DNA from: Allobosea sp. OK403
GTDB taxonomy: Bacteria; Pseudomonadota; Alphaproteobacteria; Rhizobiales; Beijerinckiaceae
DNA length: 64,000 nucleotides
NCBI RefSeq assembly: GCF_900113835.1
Contig: NZ_FOQV01000001.1
Coordinates: 930,001-994,000, forward strand
Direction: 5' to 3'
Position numbers and translations under genes: made by a program. The notes under the pieces are model-generated. The model worked only from the letters and a program-made list of their open reading frames with translations. It ran no database searches and was not told where the DNA came from. This document shows positions 56,891 to 64,000 of the stretch, piece after piece; the first letter of the stretch is position 1, and every line of letters begins with the position of its first letter.

Positions 56891-57952
56891 TCAAACGTCC
56901 GAGCGATCCGAGGTCTTGCCGCGCTTGGCGACCAGCGACTTCAGCAGGGCGCTCTCGCGCGCCCAGCTCAGCGCGGGCTGGGCGGGATAGCCACCATAGC
57001 GCGCGCCGCGCGGCACATCGCCCGCGACGCCGCTTTGAGCTGCGACCTGCGCGCCCATGCCGATCGTCAGATGGCCGGCAAGCCCGACCTGACCGCCGAG
57101 GACGACGAAATCCTCCAGCGTCGACGAGCCGGCGATGCCGACCTGGGAGACGATGACGCAGTGGCGCCCGATGACGACATTATGGCCGATCTGGACCAGG
57201 TTATCGATCTTGGTGCCCTCGCCGATCACCGTATCCCGGCTCGCGCCGCGGTCGATGCAGGTGTTGGCGCCGATCTCGACATCGTCCTGGATGATGACGC
57301 GCCCGATCTGCGGCACCTTCATGTGCCCTTTCGGGCTCATCGCGAAGCCGAAACCGTCCTGGCCGATGCGCACGCCGGGGTGAATGATGACGCGGTTGCC
57401 GATGAGGGTCGATTGCAATGTGCTGCCCGAACCGATCGCACAATCGCGCCCAATGCGGACCTGCGGTCCGATGACGGCATGGGAGCCGACCACGGTCCCA
57501 GCCCCGATCTCGGCGCCAGGGCCGATGACCGCGCCGGGATCGACCGTGACACCCGCCTCCAGAACGGCCGTCGCGTGAACGAAGGCGCCAGGTGCCACGC
57601 CTTGCGAGCCGAACATCGAGCCTGGCTTCAAGGCCGTCGGGAAGAAGCGGGCGAGCACCCGGGCAAAGGCATGGTAGGGGGTGTTGGAAACCAGCGCGGT
57701 GGTGCCAGCCGGCACCCGCATGGCGAAGCGCGACGACACCAGGCACAGCCCTGCGCCCGTCGCCGCCAGGGCATCGGTATATTTCGGGTTGTCCATATAG
57801 GCGAGGTCGGACGGACCAGCAGCCTCGAGGGCTGCTGCGCCCGTGATCATGCGAGCCGCATCGGCGCCTTCCGGCAAAGCGGCGCCCGAAATGGCTGCGA
57901 CCTCGCCGAAGCTGAGCGAGGTCGCCAAGGGAAAGAACTGAGGGTCTGACAT
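56891..57952 (-). CDS. lpxD: UDP-3-O-(3-hydroxyacyl)glucosamine N-acyltransferase LpxD
   Basis: 353 residues. LpxD adds the second acyl chain in lipid A synthesis. The N-terminal uridine-binding domain ([15 protein letters not shown], about residues 50-64) precedes a left-handed beta-helix of hexapeptide repeats. The catalytic His lies in [24 protein letters not shown] (split as QIGHNVVIG and [12 protein letters not shown], about residues 250-275), and [13 protein letters not shown] closes the helix. It lies between bamA and fabZ on the minus strand. Confidence 0.96.
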   Translation of the reverse strand: MSDPQFFPLATSLSFGEVAAISGAALPEGADAARMITGAAALEAAGPSDLAYMDNPKYTDALAATGAGLCLVSSRFAMRVPAGTTALVSNTPYHAFARVLARFFPTALKPGSMFGSQGVAPGAFVHATAVLEAGVTVDPGAVIGPGAEIGAGTVVGSHAVIGPQVRIGRDCAIGSGSTLQSTLIGNRVIIHPGVRIGQDGFGFAMSPKGHMKVPQIGRVIIQDDVEIGANTCIDRGASRDTVIGEGTKIDNLVQIGHNVVIGRHCVIVSQVGIAGSSTLEDFVVLGGQVGLAGHLTIGMGAQVAAQSGVAGDVPRGARYGGYPAQPALSWARESALLKSLVAKRGKTSDRSDV

Positions 57953-57989
57953 CGAGAAGATCCGGGACGGGGCAAGCTGCCCCGTCGCG

Positions 57990-60509
57990 TCAGAATCGCG
58001 TGCCGCCGGAGAAGCGGAAGGCCTGCAGCCGGTCGCCGCCGAGCTTCACGCCAGAGGCCGGGTCGCGATAGCCGTCATCCTTCGACAGGGCATAAGCATA
58101 GTCGAAGCGGATCGGGCCGAGCGGCGACTGCCACAGCAGGCTGACGCCGACCGAAGACCGGATGACATTCTTGTCGCGAACGCAGGCCTGGTTGCTCTGA
58201 TACGTCGAGTTGGAGGCGACGTTGAACTGACGTGCCTCGGTTCCCGCCGGGCAGCCCGTGAGGGCCACCTTGTTGCCGCCCTCGTAATTGAACAGCGTAC
58301 CGGCATCGGCGAAGACCGCTCCGCGCAAGCCGAGATCACGCGGCAAGCCGAAGATCGGGAATTGCACTTCGAGCGTGCCACCGAAATAGGTGGTGCCGCC
58401 GAGTGCGTTGGTCGTCGGGTCGGTCGGATTGAGCGTCGTGCCGATATCGCGCGGGCCGATACCCGAGGGCGCAAAGCCGCGCACCAGGCTCGGTCCGAGG
58501 AAGTAGTGGTCGATCATGCGCAGATTGCCGCTGGTCGCCTGGACATGGCCACCTTGCACACGAGCGAAGCCGACGACATCGTCGAAGATCTCGCGGTAAT
58601 AGCGGGCATCCGCCGCGATGCGCAGGAACTTCGAATCGCCGCCGACGCCAGCGAATTCCGGCTTGATCTCGGCCAGGAAGCCGTTGCGCGGGTTCTGGTA
58701 GTTGTCGAGCGAGTTGTAGTTGAAGTTCAGGCCGACCAGCGAGGTCAGCGTGGTGCCGACTGCTTCCTTGACCGCGATCGTCGCCTCGCCATTGGTGACA
58801 CAGTTATAGGTCCTGTCCGCCCCGATCGCCCCATCCGTTCCCGGCGTAACGCCAGCCAGCGGCGCGGAGCAGTCGTTATAGGGACGGGATACCGTGTTCG
58901 GAACCGTGATCTCGGTCGTATAGAGCGAATAGCGCGGCGTGATCGAAAACTCTTCCGTGATCGGGAAGGTCAGGCGCACCTGCCCGCCATTCACGCGGCT
59001 TTCGAAACGGCCCGTGTTGTAGTTGTCGTTGAACTTCGAGAACAGATCGAAACCCGCTCCGATCCGGCGGCCGAGGAAGTACGGCTCCGTGAAGGAGAAA
59101 TCGACGCCCTGCGTGCGCTGGCCGAGTGTGCCGGCGATACGAACGAACTGGCCGCGGCCGAGGAAGTTCGACTCCGACAACGAGACTTCGCCGATGACGC
59201 CGTCCGAGGTCGAGTAACCGCCGGCAATCGAGAACGAACCGGTCGCCTTGTCCTCGACATCGATATTGACGATGACGCGGTCAGGCGTCGAGCCCGGCTC
59301 GTTGGTGACACGCACCTTGCTGAAGAAGCCAAGGTTGTTGAGGCGGCGCTCGGCCCGGTCGACCAGAACCTTGTTGTAGGCGTCACCCTCACCGAGATCG
59401 AGCTCGCGGCGCACGACATAGTCGCGCGTACGGGTGTTGCCGCGCACATTGATGCGCTCGACATAGACCCGCGGACCTTCGTCGATGACATAGGTGATGC
59501 CGATCTGGCGCCCGGCAGAATCGCGGTCGCCGCGCGGACGAACCTGCGCGAAGGCATAGCCACGGCGCGAAACTTCCGTCGTCAAAGCCACCAGCGACTT
59601 CTCGACCGCCTCGGCATTGTAGGTATCGCCAGCGGAGGTCGCGATGACGCGCTGCAGCGCATTGGGATCGATGTCGGGCAGCTTGGAATCAACCGCCACA
59701 TTGCCGACGCGGTATTGCGGACCTTCATCAACCGCGATGTCGATGACCCAGCCACCCTGCGCCTCGTCGAAGCGGGCGTTGTTCGAGACGATCTGGAAGT
59801 CGGCATAGCCGTTCTTCAGATAGAAACGACGGATAAGCTCGAGATCGGAAGAGATCCGGTCGGCCTCATAGACGTCGGAGGTCTTGATGAAGCTGAGGAA
59901 GTTCGACTCGGTCGAGGTCATCAGACCGCGCAGACGCCCCGACGAGTAAACGCCATTGCCGCTGAAATTGATCGACTTGATGCCGGTCTTGCCGCTCTCG
60001 ACGATGGTGAAGACCACATCCGAGCGCCCGTTCGGCAGCGGAGCGATACGGCCGCTCACCGAGGCCAGACCGTAACCGGCGCGGCGATAGGCGTCCTTCA
60101 GACGCTGAACGTCGGCATCGATCAGCGCCTGGCTCATCGGGCCTTGCGCTTTCGACTGGACCTGCTGGAGCAGCACATCGCTCTTCAGGCGGCGGTTACC
60201 CTCGAAGGCGACACGGTTGATCGTGTCGTTTTCCCTGACCGCGATCACGGTCTGCGATCCGCGGCGGCTGACCTGCACGCTGGAGAACAGGCCGGTAGCC
60301 ATCAGATTCTGACGGATATCCTGGGGGGCGGTCGAGCCCTGCCCGGCCGCATAGGTGCGGATCGTCTCCGCATCGACGCTTCTGTTGCCCTGGACAATCA
60401 CGGCCTGCGCGAACACTACGCCACCGCTTACGGCCAACATAAAGGCCGAAAGTCCGACTGATCGAGAGAGCCGCAGCTTGAAAGACAGGCTCTTTTGGGT
60501 CGACGTCAT
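57990..60509 (-). CDS. bamA: Outer membrane protein assembly factor BamA
   Basis: 839 residues from ATG 60509. A signal peptide ([20 protein letters not shown]) is followed by five POTRA domains (about residues 28-430; for example [19 protein letters not shown] and [28 protein letters not shown] split between domains). The C-terminal 16-strand barrel contains the conserved [13 protein letters not shown] motif (about 690) and ends in Phe (FSGGTRF). BamA inserts beta-barrel proteins into the outer membrane. The 225-base gap to rseP is AT-richer than usual and may hold an internal promoter. Confidence 0.96.
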   Translation of the reverse strand: MTSTQKSLSFKLRLSRSVGLSAFMLAVSGGVVFAQAVIVQGNRSVDAETIRTYAAGQGSTAPQDIRQNLMATGLFSSVQVSRRGSQTVIAVRENDTINRVAFEGNRRLKSDVLLQQVQSKAQGPMSQALIDADVQRLKDAYRRAGYGLASVSGRIAPLPNGRSDVVFTIVESGKTGIKSINFSGNGVYSSGRLRGLMTSTESNFLSFIKTSDVYEADRISSDLELIRRFYLKNGYADFQIVSNNARFDEAQGGWVIDIAVDEGPQYRVGNVAVDSKLPDIDPNALQRVIATSAGDTYNAEAVEKSLVALTTEVSRRGYAFAQVRPRGDRDSAGRQIGITYVIDEGPRVYVERINVRGNTRTRDYVVRRELDLGEGDAYNKVLVDRAERRLNNLGFFSKVRVTNEPGSTPDRVIVNIDVEDKATGSFSIAGGYSTSDGVIGEVSLSESNFLGRGQFVRIAGTLGQRTQGVDFSFTEPYFLGRRIGAGFDLFSKFNDNYNTGRFESRVNGGQVRLTFPITEEFSITPRYSLYTTEITVPNTVSRPYNDCSAPLAGVTPGTDGAIGADRTYNCVTNGEATIAVKEAVGTTLTSLVGLNFNYNSLDNYQNPRNGFLAEIKPEFAGVGGDSKFLRIAADARYYREIFDDVVGFARVQGGHVQATSGNLRMIDHYFLGPSLVRGFAPSGIGPRDIGTTLNPTDPTTNALGGTTYFGGTLEVQFPIFGLPRDLGLRGAVFADAGTLFNYEGGNKVALTGCPAGTEARQFNVASNSTYQSNQACVRDKNVIRSSVGVSLLWQSPLGPIRFDYAYALSKDDGYRDPASGVKLGGDRLQAFRFSGGTRF

Positions 60510-60734
60510 CGGGTCGCCTATTCCATTTTCTCGGGTCGCCACCCCAGACGGGGACCACCGCCTAGGGGCAGCGGCATGGCGACATTGCAGTCCAAACGCT
60601 TCTACAAAGTTTCCTGCAGGACGCAAACCGCCATTGTCGTTAACAAAATATTTTTAAGCGCCTCGTTGCCAGGAGGCCACGCGTCCTGCCGCGTTTCCGC
60701 CGCAAAGCGGCGCGGTCAGAACGTGGAAATCCGG

Positions 60735-61883
60735 TCAAAGCTGCGAATGGACGTGAAGAATGTCATTCCAGGTCACGAACAGCATCAGCATCAGGACGAG
60801 GCAGGCCCCGACGCGGAAGCCGATTTCCTGAGCACGTTCACTGAGCGGCCGGCCGCGAAGTGTTTCTATCGCGTAGAACATGAGATGCCCGCCATCGAGT
60901 ATCGGGACCGGGAGCAGGTTCATCAGGCCAATCGAAACTGACAGGATCGCCGCCAGGTTGATCAGGCCCAGAAACCCGCCATTCGACGCCACCAGGCCGG
61001 AAACCTGGGCGATCCGGATCGGCCCCGACAGCTGGTCGGTCGATTCGCGCCCGCTGACCAATTTGCCGATGTAATCATAGGTCTGCTTGACCACGAACCA
61101 GGTCTCGGAGACGCCGTTGTGCAGCGATTCCAGCGGCCCGAAATGCTGGACTTTCCAATCCTCCGCCTTGCGCGATGCCTCGACGCCGATGACTCCAATC
61201 CGCTGTTTTCCAAGCGGCGAGGTCGTCTCGACCAAGGCAGGCGTCACCGGAATCGTCAGCTTGGCACCGGCGCGCTCGACGGTGACCGAGACCACCTCGT
61301 TGGGCCGTACCGAGATGATGCGCTGCATGTCGCTGAAGCTGCCGATCGGCTGGCCGTCGATCGCGATGACGAGATCGCCCGCCTGCAAGCCTGCTCGTTG
61401 GGCAGCGCTGTCGGCCTTGACCTGATCGACCCTGGGGATCAGCACTTGCTTGCCGAACAGGAACACGGTGGCAGAGAAGATGAAGATAGCGAGCAGGAAA
61501 TTGGCGATCGGCCCGGCCGCAACGATAGCGGCTCGTTCGCCGATCGACTGCGCTGGGAAGGAGCGCGCCCGCTCCTGCGGCGTCATCTGCGCGACTTCGG
61601 CATTGTCGGGCGCACTCGATGCATCGGCGTCGCCGGAGAACTTCACATAGCCGCCGAGCGGGATCAGGGCGATGCGCCAGCGCGTTCCGTACTTGTCGTT
61701 GAAGCCGTAGATCTCACGACCGAAGCCGATCGAGAACACCTTCACATCGACGCCGCACCAGCGGCCGACGAGGAAATGCCCGAGTTCATGGATGAAGACG
61801 ACGATGGCGAGGACGAACAGAAACGGCACGAGATAGCCCAACAGGGAGCCGCCCGCATTCCAGATTGTCGCTACGAATTCCAT
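60735..61883 (-). CDS. rseP: RIP metalloprotease RseP
   Basis: 382 residues, site-2 protease of the inner membrane that cuts membrane-bound anti-sigma factors or signal peptides. The zinc motif HELGH (about residues 34-38) lies in the first helix; the second conserved site is LPVPILDGGHL (about 332). A PDZ domain (AQRAGLQAGDLVIAIDGQPIGSF, about 140-165) lies between. The start is ATG 61883 (GGGAG upstream); TTG codons just before it are less likely. It sits between dxr and bamA, as is common. Confidence 0.95.
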   Translation of the reverse strand: MEFVATIWNAGGSLLGYLVPFLFVLAIVVFIHELGHFLVGRWCGVDVKVFSIGFGREIYGFNDKYGTRWRIALIPLGGYVKFSGDADASSAPDNAEVAQMTPQERARSFPAQSIGERAAIVAAGPIANFLLAIFIFSATVFLFGKQVLIPRVDQVKADSAAQRAGLQAGDLVIAIDGQPIGSFSDMQRIISVRPNEVVSVTVERAGAKLTIPVTPALVETTSPLGKQRIGVIGVEASRKAEDWKVQHFGPLESLHNGVSETWFVVKQTYDYIGKLVSGRESTDQLSGPIRIAQVSGLVASNGGFLGLINLAAILSVSIGLMNLLPVPILDGGHLMFYAIETLRGRPLSERAQEIGFRVGACLVLMLMLFVTWNDILHVHSQL

Positions 61884-61930
61884 CAACAACTCCCGATCTG
61901 TCGCCCTTAGGTGACAGCGAAAGGGGTCTA

Positions 61931-63085
61931 CTACAAGAGCGCCCGCGCTCGCTTTCTCGCATCTTGGTCAATAGCGAGGGCGGCCGCCACGTCCGCCGGA
62001 GCCGCCATCTGCGGCGCCGATTGGCTGCAGACGGCCTCCACCAATGCGGCGATTCCAGGAAAGCTGATCGCGCCGGCGAGATAAGCTGCGACGGCTATCT
62101 CATTGGCCGCGTTGAGGATCGCCGGCATGGCGCCACCTTGTGCCAACGCCGCCATGGCAAGGCCGAGCGCCGGAAAGCGCACGAGATCGGGACGCTCGAA
62201 GGCGAGCGGCGCTGTCAGCGCAAGGTCCAGAAAGCGCGCCGGCGGCGCATCGAGCCGACCGTCCACACCCAGGCAATGGGCAGCGGCGACGCGCATATCC
62301 GGCACGGCCATGCCGGCGCTGACCGAGCCGTCGCGGAAGGTCACGAGCCCATGGACGATCTGCTGCGGATGCACCAGCACATCGAGCTGGTCATGGCGCA
62401 ATCCGAACAGGAAGCAGGCCTCGATCAGCTCCAGCCCCTTGTTCATCATGCTGGCGGAATCGATCGTGATCTTGGCGCCCATCGCGTAGTTGGGATGAGC
62501 CAGCGCCTGCTCCGGCCGTGCTGCGGCAATGTCCTCGACGCTCCAGGTGCGGAAGGGTCCGCCCGAAGCCGTCAGCGTCATCGTGCGGATGGCCGAGATC
62601 GGCTCGCTACCAAGGACTTGGAACAAAGCGTTGTGTTCGGAATCGAGCGGCAGGATCCGCACGCCAACCGCTTGCGCGCGCGCCATGACGGCGGCTCCGG
62701 CGCAAACGAGGCTTTCCTTATTGGCGAGCGCCACGACCCTGCCTGGCGTCAGCGCCGCGAAGGTCGCCTCCAACCCTGCCGCTCCGGAAATCGCGCTGAC
62801 GACGATATCGCTCGGCATCGCCACGGCGTCGAACACGGCCGAACGCCCTGCGCCATGGGCGATGCCGCTGCCCGACAACGCCTCCGCCAGCGCCGCCGCA
62901 CCGCCCTCGTCTGCCAGCGCCGCGAAACGCGCCCCGGTCTCGATGGCGACCTTGGCGAGCGCCGCCGCATCCTTGCCGCCGACAACAGCCGAGATCGCCA
63001 GACGATCGGGATTCTCGGCGACGACCTCGCGGGTCGAGCGGCCGATCGAGCCCGTGGCGCCGAGCAGGGTGACGGTGCGAAGCAT
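61931..63085 (-). CDS. dxr: 1-deoxy-D-xylulose-5-phosphate reductoisomerase Dxr
   Basis: 384 residues. Dxr makes MEP from DXP with NADPH, the committed step of the non-mevalonate isoprenoid pathway. VTLLGATGSIGRSTREVV (residues 4-21) is the NADPH site, LANKESLVCAGAAV (about 120) and LPLDSEHNALFQVL (about 146) and LTASGGPFRTW (about 175) form the metal and substrate sites, and GAKITIDSASMMNKGLELIEACFLF (about 203) is family-specific. It starts 13 bases after cdsA. It supplies precursors used by the adjacent UppS. Confidence 0.96.
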   Translation of the reverse strand: MLRTVTLLGATGSIGRSTREVVAENPDRLAISAVVGGKDAAALAKVAIETGARFAALADEGGAAALAEALSGSGIAHGAGRSAVFDAVAMPSDIVVSAISGAAGLEATFAALTPGRVVALANKESLVCAGAAVMARAQAVGVRILPLDSEHNALFQVLGSEPISAIRTMTLTASGGPFRTWSVEDIAAARPEQALAHPNYAMGAKITIDSASMMNKGLELIEACFLFGLRHDQLDVLVHPQQIVHGLVTFRDGSVSAGMAVPDMRVAAAHCLGVDGRLDAPPARFLDLALTAPLAFERPDLVRFPALGLAMAALAQGGAMPAILNAANEIAVAAYLAGAISFPGIAALVEAVCSQSAPQMAAPADVAAALAIDQDARKRARALL

Positions 63086-63098
63086 CGGGTTCTCTACG

Positions 63099-63923
63099 TC
63101 AAAGACGCGTCAGGAAGAGCAGCAGGCCAGCGAAGATCAGCACGGCCCAATAGCCGTCCAGACGATCCAGGAAACCGCCATGGCCGGGGATCAATCGGCT
63201 CGAATCCTTCGCTCCGAAGCGCCGCTTGATGGCGGATTCGAAAAGATCGCCAGCCTGGCTGAGGACGGAGGCCGCGAACGACGCGGCAATCGCGAGGCCT
63301 GGCCCGACGACCATCGCCGCCTGAGGCGTCAGTGCCCAGACCGCGTAGCCTCCGAGCGTGCCTGCCATCGTGCCGCCAATCGCGCCGGACCAGGTTTTCT
63401 TCGGGCTGAAGCGCGGCATCAATTTGGGGCCGCCCAGCGTGCGGCCCGTGAAATAGGCCGCGATGTCGGTGAACCAGACCGCAGCGAAGCTCCAGATGAT
63501 CAGAGCCAGGCCAAGATCGGGAACTGCGCGCAAGGCCGGCGTGATGAGCGCGAAGGCCAGCGCATAGGCGACACCGCAGATTTCGAGCGCCAGGCGATTC
63601 TGGGTCAAGGGCGTCAGCACTGCGCCACACAGGGCCAACGCAGCCGCGACGCCGGCCAGCGCCGGCGGGCTTGCCGGCGAAAACCCGAGCAGCAATCCCG
63701 CAAGCACGACTCCGATACCTGTCGCGACCGCGTTCTGGCGACTGACGATCGAGAGCCACTCATAAGCGACAAGGCCCGCCACGAGCGTCCAGACCAACCG
63801 GAACGGCCAGCCGCCCCAAAGCGTCGCAGCAAGAATGCCCGCCGCCAGGACAAGGGCCGACGCAACCCGCAGCTTCAGTTCGCTGGAGGCGACCGGCGCG
63901 GCGTCGGAGCGCGGCTCATTCAC
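63099..63923 (-). CDS. cdsA: Phosphatidate cytidylyltransferase CdsA
   Basis: 274 residues, mostly membrane helices. CdsA makes CDP-diacylglycerol from phosphatidate and CTP, the common precursor of phospholipids. The family signature near the C-terminus is intact: SQAGDLFESAIKRRFGAKDSS, then RLIPGHGGFLDRLDG (about residues 215-255). The start is GTG 63923, whose GTGA overlaps the stop of uppS. The 5' part is shorter in conserved sequence, as usual. Confidence 0.93.
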   Translation of the reverse strand: MNEPRSDAAPVASSELKLRVASALVLAAGILAATLWGGWPFRLVWTLVAGLVAYEWLSIVSRQNAVATGIGVVLAGLLLGFSPASPPALAGVAAALALCGAVLTPLTQNRLALEICGVAYALAFALITPALRAVPDLGLALIIWSFAAVWFTDIAAYFTGRTLGGPKLMPRFSPKKTWSGAIGGTMAGTLGGYAVWALTPQAAMVVGPGLAIAASFAASVLSQAGDLFESAIKRRFGAKDSSRLIPGHGGFLDRLDGYWAVLIFAGLLLFLTRL

Positions 63924-64000
63924 GCTGCCCCCACATTGCGGTCTGCGGGCTCGGACACTCCGCCGAAGCGGCGCTCGCGACGACGATACTCCGCGAGCGC
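63920..64000 (-). CDS. uppS: Isoprenyl transferase UppS, C-terminal end (partial)
   Basis: The last 26 codons are visible, reading ALAEYRRRERRFGGVSE and ending AAstop at 63920. The ERRFGG motif is the usual C-terminus of undecaprenyl pyrophosphate synthase, which makes the lipid carrier for peptidoglycan. The stop overlaps the cdsA start. The 5' part lies beyond the window. Confidence 0.8.
   Translation of the reverse strand, partial: ALAEYRRRERRFGGVSEPADRNVGAA

Noticed and set aside
58362..60461. 699-codon open frame opposite bamA
   Set aside because: Antisense shadow; bamA on the other strand is certain and full length.

Overview
The window is a high-GC chromosomal segment of an alphaproteobacterium. 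It most likely belongs to the Hyphomicrobiales (Rhizobiales), near Bosea or a relative; this placement is inferred from gene content and motifs, not from a database search. Supporting signs are a GAAC-N7-GAAC SOS box in front of lexA, GANTC (CcrM-type) sites in a promoter region, lipid A synthesis using LpxI, an IalB-family periplasmic protein, and the block trpGDC-moaC-moeA-lexA-comEC-gltX-gltA-lpxB-lpxI-lpxA-fabZ-lpxD-bamA-rseP-dxr-cdsA-uppS. The DNA is almost entirely coding. I see no rRNA, tRNA, CRISPR array, transposase or prophage.

Region by region. 1-4.3 kb: the end of a sulfate ABC transporter operon (cysW tail, cysA), an OsmC-family gene coupled to a sulfurtransferase, rimO, and a small Gly-rich secreted protein. 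4.4-10.5 kb: accessory metabolism, with a quinone oxidoreductase, a UbiH-type hydroxylase, an AEC transporter and CaiB-type CoA-transferase on one strand, and a malyl-CoA-lyase-like enzyme diverging from them. 10.6-15 kb: hspQ, an IalB-family protein, and a YejA-type peptide-binding protein followed by a degenerate adenylate-forming-enzyme homologue. 15-21.6 kb: mfd, an Imm50-like gene wedged between sdhE and mfd, and recG. 21.6-30 kb: a DUF502 membrane protein, glmS, glmU, and the osmoregulated glucan genes opgG-opgH. 30-33.6 kb: DUF350, a VOC protein, and a DUF350-DUF1190-ATP-grasp operon resembling E. coli yjfL-yjfM-yjfC. 33.6-37 kb: pyrG, secG and tpiA. 37-46.9 kb: ppiD, trpE, a patatin lipoprotein on the opposite strand, then trpG-trpD-trpC-moaC-moeA and lexA. 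46.9-53.4 kb: comEC, gltX, gltA and an orphan Bug-family binding protein. 53.4-64 kb: the outer-membrane biogenesis cluster from uppS to lpxB, all on the minus strand.

Functionally the window is dominated by envelope construction: UDP-GlcNAc supply (glmS, glmU), lipid A (lpxA, lpxD, lpxI, lpxB), outer-membrane proteins (bamA, rseP), phospholipid and isoprenoid precursors (cdsA, dxr, uppS), and periplasmic glucans (opgGH). Genome maintenance (mfd, recG, lexA, comEC) and tryptophan and molybdenum-cofactor synthesis make up much of the rest.

The most interesting non-routine signals are: (i) a dispersed two-module palindromic repeat with compensatory stem changes between copies; (ii) the DUF350/DUF1190/ATP-grasp operon with a Ser/Gly-rich tail on the DUF1190 protein; (iii) an orphan Imm50-like gene translationally coupled to mfd; (iv) an apparently catalytically dead AMP-binding-domain protein; (v) a putative dicarboxylyl-CoA cluster with a palindromic CCTAG control region; (vi) three GANTC sites clustered between tpiA and ppiD. 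Nothing here amounts to a clearly new defence or mobile system.
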